The notes below the pieces were generated by a model. The model searched no databases. It worked only from the letters and a program-made list of their open reading frames with translations, and was not told the origin of the DNA. A program made the position numbers and the translations under genes. Below are positions 23,850-64,000 of a stretch of DNA of 64,000 nucleotides, piece by piece. The stretch is taken from positions 19,233,300-19,297,299 of the forward strand of contig CM042558.1 of the NCBI GenBank assembly GCA_023630585.1, in the 5' to 3' direction. Origin of the DNA: Cranoglanis bouderius. Taxonomy: Eukaryota; Chordata; Actinopteri; Siluriformes; Cranoglanididae. Numbering within the stretch: the first letter of the stretch is position 1; each line of letters begins with the position of its first letter.

Positions 23850-26800
23850 ATTGTTCAGTCAGCATAAACGACTTGCTTTATTCGGACACGGGTTTTAGCT
23901 GCTAAACCATGATCCCATGTTTATGTCTCAGATTGTGTTATTTTTTTTAATCATCAGTAGCTAATCAATAGTCCATAACACAAACGTTTCAATATATAAC
24001 GGATGTAAGGACACGGTTCCTAACGAACAGTAGACGGTAAGTTAACAGGACTTTTCTGACATCTGGATAAAATAAGTACTCAAAAAAGATAAGGTAAGAA
24101 TATTGTCAAAGAAAAGTGTAATCAGATTAACTATGTAGTGTATAATACACGATGTAAATGACAGTAAATGACCTGATGATGGTATTTCAGTTGTTAATCT
24201 CATTACATGATTTACTGTGTAATTTTAATATCACATTTATTTCAGGGCTGCAGTAACTATCCAAAAGTTTTGGCTCAGAATAAATCTAATTAACCGCTTA
24301 TCAATCTTAGTGCTCAGCTAATCCGACTTGCACTTCAGCTGTGCCTAACTTGGCAATGGAGGAGCTGTGAAATGCCGCTGGTATTCGGTGTCATGGAATT
24401 TGCCGGGCACACGTTTTTATTAATATACTGTATGACAGTCAGATGGTCACTTTTTAATTCAAGTACTGAGCGTTAGGCAAGAATTAATATTAATATTATT
24501 TACGTTTTACCTCATTGCCACTGCTCCAGCATACATCCACCATTTAACCATCATCTTAAGAGGAACAGTGTAGTATTAGAGTCTCTGTTTGAACGTATTT
24601 AATACAACTTAATAAACCCATAGACTGCAGTGAAATCTGTTTTTAGCAACACATAACATATTTTGTCCAGGACCACAAGCACAGTCTTTGTTTCACTGTG
24701 TCCATATAACTGCAAACCCAAATCAAGATTACTTTCCCTTTACAAATAAATAAATAAATAAATAAATAGAGTATGTTCTGTACTGTAGTCTCTAGGCTTG
24801 GCTCCAACTATGGTTAAAAAATCTGCAGTACAAATGGCATCTAATAAGAGAGGCAGCTCATATGACTTCCTGGAGTGAAACTGTGGATTAGCCCTGGGGA
24901 AGAGCTCGGATGCCACTGGTATACTGTTGCAAGGCTCTCGCAAGTCAAGCGTTTTTTATTAATAAACCATTTGAAAGCAGCCAGCTTTCCTGTTCCCAGG
25001 GTCCGAGGGTGGTGTTGACAGGTGGCAGCTCATATCACCAACATAAATGTTTACTATAAAACTCAATTGGCTTGGCAGGACTGAGGTTTTCAGGACAGCA
25101 GCACGATTTGAACTTGGCTCACAGAAAACTCATACCCCCCTGTATTTGTTCTTCTCGCTTCTCTCTACAGGTGGTGAAGATTGCTTCAAGGGTCTGAAGC
25201 AGCATGCTGTAAGTATTTGTAGTAATAATAATAATAATAATAATAATTCATCATTATCATCATCAAAGATTGTTCCTTCAAATACTTCGTTTAGGGGTAA
25301 ATACTTTGAATAGCTGCAACATACGAAGTCCACAGTGTGAAATTATTATATATATATTTATATAATTATTATGATAAATGACTGAACATTTAAGAGAAAC
25401 ACCTTATAAACGATATACAGGGTGATTAACCAAATGTTAACACTTACCGGTTGTGAAAGATGAAAGAATGCATTGATGTGATGTGCAAGACCTCAGGTTT
25501 TACAGTCTGTAACTGGTAACCTAACCGCATTGTGTTGCAGCGTCATACCAGTGTTGACATTTTTCAGTACTTCATCCTGTACATGGTATTTTCTTACATG
25601 ATCAGAATCATAATGATGTGTAGTTTTCCCCTCCATAATCAACTCATCTTGGCTTTGCTTTAATAAAGGTTTGTCTTTTCCTACCTGTGTACAAGCTTCT
25701 TTTATATACGTACACTTCCCATATGTTATTGTTTGTATTTCTCCTCTCTGATTTACTGATTTCCAAATAAATTGGTTATATAAATACTTTGTTAATCCTG
25801 CATTTCAATGCCTTGGTCGTTATGACTTTAAAAGCTACAGCCTTTATGACTTTGGGCTTTATTTATCAGCTTAAACGTCCTTTGTTGAAATCAGAACACC
25901 AACTCCTGGTGTAACTCCTCTGTCCTCTATACAATCCCAGGCTCGGACAGGAATGAGAGTTAATTGGTGGTATTTATGGTCGGACTTTCATCTGGATGCC
26001 ACGTCTAATGCCAGGGATAAATCTGGCTTGTGATTCGCATGTGAACAACAGGAGGTGATTATCAGAAGGCTCAGTAAATCTCTCTGCCCTCGGTTTGGAA
26101 CAGAGAGAGAGAGAGAGAGGGGACACTTTTGGGAATCAGATCGTTCCAGCAAATTAAATGTGACATGATAAACTGAGCAGCATTAAAAGGGACGTGGGAC
26201 TCGTGTGTGACTTTATTGCCACATAACAGGATTTGTTTCCGAATGCTCACTCTCTAACAGACTTAATCAAGAAATTGCCAAGATGGAAGGAGCTGCTGAG
26301 CTGGGACCTGTCTCATCCATCTAACTTTATGGGACCTTTAAAAATAAATAAATAAGTAAATAAATAAATAAATCTTGAAAGAACACTCTTACTACAAGCT
26401 TAGCAAGCCGTGTGGGATTTATTACAGTATTAAGTTACATTTTAAACCTTGTGATATCTATTAATTATACAAGAGACTATACGCATTATGACTACTACTA
26501 TCCCTTATCCAACTGTCCAGAGAATAAAAACTTCAAGCGACAGTCGCTCGCTAAAGTGAAGCTGGGGTGTGAAGTTTGATGAATATGGGTGAATTTGAGT
26601 TGGGGGGGGGGGGATATGTTCTGCATGCATTGGTTTATAAGAAGGCAGACCTTTAACTGTTTAATGATAGCATTGTTCGCAAACTATGATCACTTTTGTA
26701 CAACCAACACTGTATAAATTTAGTATGATATTAATAATTGCTGAACTGAGACGCAAACAAAAAAGCAGATCTTATTACATCGGTATTGGACATGAACATG

Positions 26801-28334
26801 CATGAATTTTCTAAATTTTCACCGTTTCGCAGGATTCAGTTTCCCCATCATCCACCGTCTGAATCGCCATCAGAGCCTGCATGAGCAGTTTTACAAAAAA
26901 GATTAAGTGTAAGTGTACAGCTCTTCATATGTAAAGTATGGAAGAACCTCTATAGCTCTCTTCTCACTTCTCTGGTTTCTGGTGTTTCACCCTTTCCCTG
27001 TCCCCTTCATTCGGGTCTACGGGCTGCACGAATTTTCCACACTGAAGAAACTTTTGTAAAAACTCTTTGGTTAATAATGGATATTATAAGATGAGAGTTT
27101 TTTAACAATTGTTTGGGTAACATTTAACAGTTCAGAAAATCAGCTGGCACCAGAAGTAACATCAGAGCTTAATATATATTGACATTGTTGATTAGTTGAT
27201 TTTATTTGAATTGTTACAACTGTAAAAAGGGAGTAATTGCAAAATAGGAACGCTTACTATTTACAGTTTGAGTGCACAATAAATCGAGCTGTAAAAAAAA
27301 CAAAAACATAAATAAAATACAGTCATTTTTTTTTTTTTTTTACTAAATTCATAAAACAGGGTTGTGTGTTATACTGTGAACTGACGACACTGGTTTTACT
27401 CACCGCCATTAAGAAGAAACACACGGACAAGACATTAAACCAGAATACCAGGATAAGAACAACAAATAAATAAGAACCTGCAAAGCATGAGGGAGCACAA
27501 TAAAATGTTCAGGGTTAAATCAACTGTAACAACTAATAAACCAATCATCATCTGAATTATCGATGATGTCAGGAGTCAAACCTGTAAATTTCAGAATCAT
27601 AATCAATGGACTAAAAATGTGACACTGGTGTTTTTTATACAGCTCCATTTGACATCTTTACAAATCAGGATTGTTACAGAAGCACCGTATCTTGCATGCG
27701 TCATCGACCGACCGGCACGGACCCGAGAGCATCACACGTGTGAGGAAAGGAAGGTGTGTATAAAATGACACTGGAAGCTCATGGGTACAGTGATGGAAAA
27801 AAACATGACACTGATGTTTGTTTATTTCAAGTGTAAGAGATGATCTAAATTAATATAAACAGCAATCACACAAAACTCTCTTGAGAAAGGACGTCATACT
27901 GGGGACACTTTGTTTGTTTGTTTGTTTTTTGTTTTGTTTTTTTTACATGTAAACAGCACACACTTACATACACACACACACCTGCATTTTAATTTTAAAA
28001 GACATGACTTTTGGCCCTAGCTAAATCCTTGGTCCATGTACACAGAGCTTATTTACTGGTGTGATTTAAATCGATACGAAAGTCATGGACTCGAGCCGGA
28101 TCCACACGCTTCTCTTCAGCTCTCAGTTTTACATCCGTTACAGACACCGAAGCTAATCAAAATGTTTATGAGCTTGGAAGAATAAATAACAAGCATATTT
28201 CTCTCATGCATAATGTAAAACCCAAAACCTCTGCATCCCCTTTATTAGAAAGTGTAAGAACGTAATAAGTCTGAAATTTTAATGAGTAAGCTATCATTTT
28301 CTGTCCTTCATTCATTTTTTTTTTCTATTTGTAC
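23850..28334. other. Intergenic region between the myosin array and the plexin gene
   Basis: I recognise no gene or RNA here. Contents are an AT-rich background, a (TAAA)n run near 24746-24770, an (AAT)n run near 25223-25247, a GA run near 26103-26120, a G9 run near 26600 and a short (CA)n near 27972. A minus-strand open frame (24740-24943) and a plus-strand one (25047-25313) resemble nothing I know. Confidence 0.6.
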
Positions 28335-29322
28335 AGGTGCATTTCAAAAAATTAGGATATCGTGGAAAAGTTCATTTTTTTCCTGTAATTTAATTCAAAA
28401 CGTGGAACGTTCAAATATTCTAGATTCATTACACATAAAGTGAAATATTTCAAGCCTTTTTTTGTTTTAATCTTGATGATTATGGCTCACAGCTCATGGA
28501 AATTAAAAATCCGGTATGTCAAAGATTCCAAAAGATTTTTCATTTGGAAATCAAGGTCCCAGAGTCTGGAGGAAGAGTGGAGAGACACAGAATCCAAGTT
28601 GCTTGAAGTCCAGTATGAAGTTTCCACAGTCAGTGATGATTTGGGGTGCCATGTCATCTGCTGGTGTTGGTCCACTGTGTTTTCTCAAGTCGAGAGTCAA
28701 TGCAGCGTCTACCAGGAGATTTTAGAGCACTTCATGCTTCCATCTGCTGACAGGCTTTATGGAGATGCTGATTTCCTTTTCCAGCAGGACTTGGCACCTG
28801 CCCACAGAGCCAAAAATACTAGTAACTGGTTTGCTGACCATGGTATTACTGTGCTTGATCGGCCAGCCGACTCACCTGCCCTGAATTTTGTCAAGAGGAA
28901 GATGAGAGACACCAGACCCATCGATACAGACGAGCTGAAGGCCGCTATCAAAGCAACCTGGGCTTCCATAAACACCTCAGCAGTGCCACAGGCTGATTGC
29001 CTCCATGCCACGCCTCATCGATGCAGTAATTCGTGCAAAAGGAGCCCCGCCCGAGTATTGAGTGCATAAATTAACATACTTTTCAGAAGGTCGACATTTC
29101 TGTATTATAAATTCTTTATTCTAATATTTTGAGATGCTGCATTTTTGATTTCCATGAGCTGTGAGCCGTAATCATCAAGATTAAAACAAAAAAAAAGGCT
29201 CGAAATATTTCACTTTATGTGTAATGAATCTAGAATATATGAAAGTTCCACTTTTTGAATTAAATTACGGGGAAAAAAACGAACTTTTCCACGATATTTA
29301 AATTTTTTGAGACGCACCTGTA
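28335..29322 (+). mobile_element. Tc1-like transposon, internally deleted, long inverted repeats
   Basis: It begins CAGGTGCATTTCAAAAAATT and ends with the near-complement (TTTTTTGAGACGCACCTG). The arms are about 180-210 bp and inverted. The interior (28440-29069) retains the C-terminal transposase, with FLFQQDLAPAHRAKN (second catalytic Asp) and DSPALNFVKRKMRD, where the segment carrying the catalytic Glu is lost. The N-terminal HTH half is absent. It is related to the element at 34721-36310. It is non-autonomous and inactive. Confidence 0.85.
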
Positions 29323-29496
29323 TTCTTGCTTAAAGTTGAGAACTGGTGCAGAACTTCTCACTTCATGCAGTAGATGGCGGTGTTTATCTAATAACATCTA
29401 TCTGTCTTTTCCTCTCAGGAGAGTCTCTGTGTTCTGTAGGCTGGAATCATGTAGCTGTGATGACTCAAGGAAATCTAAAATAGTTACACCGTTAGT

Positions 29497-29502
29497 TTTA
29501 TT
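29497..29502 (-). terminator. Candidate poly(A) signal of the plexin gene
   Basis: AATAAA on the minus strand lies about 290 nt past the plexin stop codon (29789-29791). It is the nearest such hexamer noticed; its use cannot be confirmed without transcripts. Confidence 0.4.
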
Positions 29503-29788
29503 AGAATTACGCTATCCTGGTAAATGCTAGCACAAAAAGCTGGCAGGTAGAGAGTTAGTTTGATGGTATTTAATGTCTCTTTAAAAAAGGTGAAGATGTG
29601 AGCAGATACCATGATGCACCGAAGCCTTCGAAGTCGAGTTGGAAGGTTGATCGCACTGTGACTCGTCACCATGACGTGTCTGACTTGTAATATCAGTTCA
29701 GTTCTCTCTCAGTTGAACAGTCGATGATTTTTGTCCATTTAGGGATGCGGGGAGAGGGTGGGGGGGATTAGGGGGGGTGTATCTCAGA

Positions 29789-61925
<32,137 letters not shown>

Positions 61926-62420
61926 CTACAGAGAGACAGAGAGATTAAAACCTTCATGAAAAATAGGAAAAGGATGTCTAAAGTGTGTTGTCAGAAAACT
62001 AGGTTCTTTGTGGGTTCTTTAGATAGTTAAGGGTTCCACTTTGATCCTTGTTTGAAAGGGAAACACTCTGGAAGGAAGAAAGCAATCAGTCATATTTTGA
62101 GCGTGTTAATAAATCTGTTTTTTGTTTTTTTTTTTTGCTTTGCTGGGACTGGAACAGAGGAGTTTAACTGCAGAAGAAGAAGAAGAAGAAGAAGTCTGCG
62201 CACAGAAACACCCAAGTTCACTTCAAAAGACTCACGCTGCTTTGATGTGTGAGCAGCTCATCAGGTTTGGCTCACCGTCTCGCTCTCAGATGGAGCTGGA
62301 AACCCTGCCAAATTCGGCCCAAACAAAAACACAAACTAATCTCAGCACATACTTTCATCATTTACTGTCTCTTTTATTCATTTTTCCCTTTCTTATGCTC
62401 ACTCGCAGCACCTGATTCCA
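61926..62420. other. Plexin intron, partly transposon-like
   Basis: GGTTCTTTGTGGGTTCTTTA around 62001-62040 resembles a short dispersed fish repeat with GGGTTC motifs (a similar patch lies near 32750). An (AAG)n run lies at 62173-62195. No exon was confidently identified. Confidence 0.45.
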
Positions 62421-62433
62421 AATTACTAACTCA

Positions 62434-63534
62434 AACCGAGCTCAAACTCAAACCCCAAACTCAAACCGAGCTCAAACTCAAACCCAAACTCAAACTGAGT
62501 TCAAACTCAAACTGAGTTCAAACTTAAACCCCAAACTCAAACCGAGCTCAAACTCAAACCCCAAACTCAAACCGAGCTCAAACTCAAACCCCAAACTCAA
62601 ACCGAGCTCAAACTCAAACCCCAAACTCAAACCGAGCTAAAACTCAAACCCCAAACTCAAACCGAGCTTAAACTCAAACCCCAAACTCAAACCGAGCTTA
62701 AACTCAAACCCAAACTCAAACCGAGCTCAAACTCAAACCCCAAACTCAAACCGAGCTTAAACTCAAACCCCAAACTCAAACCGAGCTTAAACTCTAACCC
62801 AAACTCAAACCGAGCTCAAACTCAAAGCCCAAACTCAAACCGAGCTCAAACTCAAACCCCAAACTCAAACCGAGCTCAAACTCAAACCCCAAACTCAAAC
62901 CGAGCTCAAACTCAAACCCCAAACTCAAACCGAGCTCAAACTCAAACCCAAACTCAAACCGAGCTAAAACTCAAACCCCAAACTCAAACCGAGCTTAAAC
63001 TCAAACCCAAACTCAAACCGAGCTCAAACTCAAACCCCAAACTCAAACCGAGCTCAAACTCAAACCCCAAACTCAAACCGAGCTCAAACTCAAACCCCAA
63101 ACTCAAACCGAGCTTAAACTCAAACTGAGCTCAAACTCAAACCCCAAACTCAAACTGAGCTCAAACTCAAACCCCAAACTCAAACTGAGCTCAAACTCAA
63201 ACCCCAAACTCAAACTGAGCACAAACTCAAACCCCAAACTCAAACTGAGCTTAAACTCAAACCCCAAACTCAAACCGAGCTCAAACTCAAACCCCAAACT
63301 CAAACCGAGCTCAAACTCAAACCCCAAACTCAAACTGAGCTCAAACTCAAACTGAGCTCAAACTCAAACCCCAAACTCAAACCCCAAACTGAAACTGAGC
63401 TCAAACTCAAACCCCAAACTCAAACTGAGCTCAACCTCAAACCCCAAACTCAAACCCCAAACTCAAACTGAGCTCAAACTCAAACTGAGCTCAAACTCAA
63501 ACCCCAACCTTAAACTGAGCTCAAACTCAATTGT
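62434..63534. repeat. 1.1 kb tandem array, about 30-bp unit
   Basis: The unit is close to CAAACTCAAACCGAGCTCAA followed by ACTCAAACCC, in roughly 35 copies with variants ACTGAGCTC, GCTTAAAC and GCTAAAAC. The left copies carry CCGAGC and the right copies mostly CTGAGC, so variants are grouped along the array. No pyrimidine longer than CCCC occurs on the plus strand and G is rare, giving strong strand asymmetry. Confidence 0.94.
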
Positions 63535-63967
63535 AGTATGGTCTAAATTTGACAAAGTAGCATCCAACCAAATTCAACCAAACCACGACCCAAATATGAT
63601 CCAAACTCAAACTAAGTCCAACCCAGATACAATCCACTTGCAGTCTAAACACACCTCAAACCCAAAAATAACCCAAAATTAAAAAAAAAAAATGCCTTCA
63701 AAACTTATACTTAACCTGAACACATTTAAACCTCTGAGATACGGAATACAGCGATCTGTGTCCCTGCCTTTTTCTCGACTCTTACACCCTGCTAGCATTA
63801 GCGCTCACACACTTTAGCGCCTACACATCTCATATGGCTCTATATAGCTGTCACTCTTTATGACGAACACTCGCTCTAATTTGCACTCGATTTAATTGCA
63901 GCACAGGTGCAGAGGAAAAGAGGCTTATGGGAAACAATTAAGGGATGTGGTAGGGAAGGAAATGTGT

Positions 63968-64000
<33 letters not shown>
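63968..64000. repeat. (CA)n microsatellite at window end
   Basis: CA repeats run to the last base; the true length is not visible. Confidence 0.9.

Noticed and set aside
24740..25313. Two open frames of 67 and 88 codons between the myosin array and plexin
   Set aside because: No similarity recognised, no splice or promoter context, and they run through microsatellites (TAAA and AAT).
62262..62290. Possible short plexin exon ending at a GTGAGCC donor (near 62266)
   Set aside because: It has a usable donor and a CAG upstream, but only about 20 nt and no match to plexin sequence.
62434..63534. Array considered as CRISPR, telomeric or protein-coding repeat
   Set aside because: No spacers, unit not TTAGGG, and the only frames (for example 63103-63333 minus) are repeat artefacts without a start context.

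Overview
The window is vertebrate nuclear DNA, almost certainly from a teleost fish. The evidence is intron-rich genes with GT/AG splice sites, a tandem array of fast skeletal-type myosin heavy chain genes with very short introns, many Tc1-like transposon relics of the kinds common in fish genomes, an L2-type LINE tail, dense CA/TG microsatellites, and a chromodomain-bearing Ty3/gypsy retrotransposon. The species cannot be named from sequence alone. Exon coordinates were placed by hand from translated homology and GT/AG signals, so individual edges may be off by a base or two.

Left part (1-23.9 kb): a tandem array of three myosin heavy chain (MYH) loci, all on the minus strand. Copy A (1-3.9 kb) shows only its 5' end: promoter, leader exons and the first motor exons. 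Copy B (7.84-19.2 kb) is complete. Its 39 coding exons sum to 5,805 nt, an open frame of 1,934 codons plus stop, with TATA box, two leader exons and a poly(A) signal. Copy C (21.4-23.85 kb) is a collapsed pseudogene: about 27 central exons are deleted, the P-loop is missing and the start codon is lost, yet it keeps its own diverged TATA box and leader exons. The A-B and B-C spacers are paralogous, so gene and spacer were duplicated together. Several transposon insertions are present in one copy and absent from the matching site of the other.

Middle (23.9-29.5 kb): no gene recognised. It holds microsatellites and a Tc1-like relic.

Right part (29.8-61.9 kb and beyond the right edge): the 3' portion of a class A plexin gene on the minus strand. 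Twenty exons cover the IPT domains, the transmembrane segment, the split GAP domain and the Rho-GTPase-binding insert. The sema and PSI exons should lie off the right edge. Its introns hold most of the remaining interest: two nearly full-length but broken Tc1-like transposons, a 23-bp-unit minisatellite, a 0.7 kb purine tract, and a full-length 5.6 kb Ty3/gypsy chromovirus with LTRs that look identical, a 5-bp target duplication and one uninterrupted 1,460-codon gag-pol frame. The retrotransposon lacks a tRNA-type primer site but has a 9-nt stretch just after its 5' LTR that is complementary to the predicted start of its own RNA, the signature of self-priming. Many plexin exons have (UG)n just before the 3' splice site and/or (CA)n just after the 5' splice site, which would put complementary RNA on both sides of an exon. 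The window ends in a 1.1 kb satellite-like array (62.4-63.5 kb).
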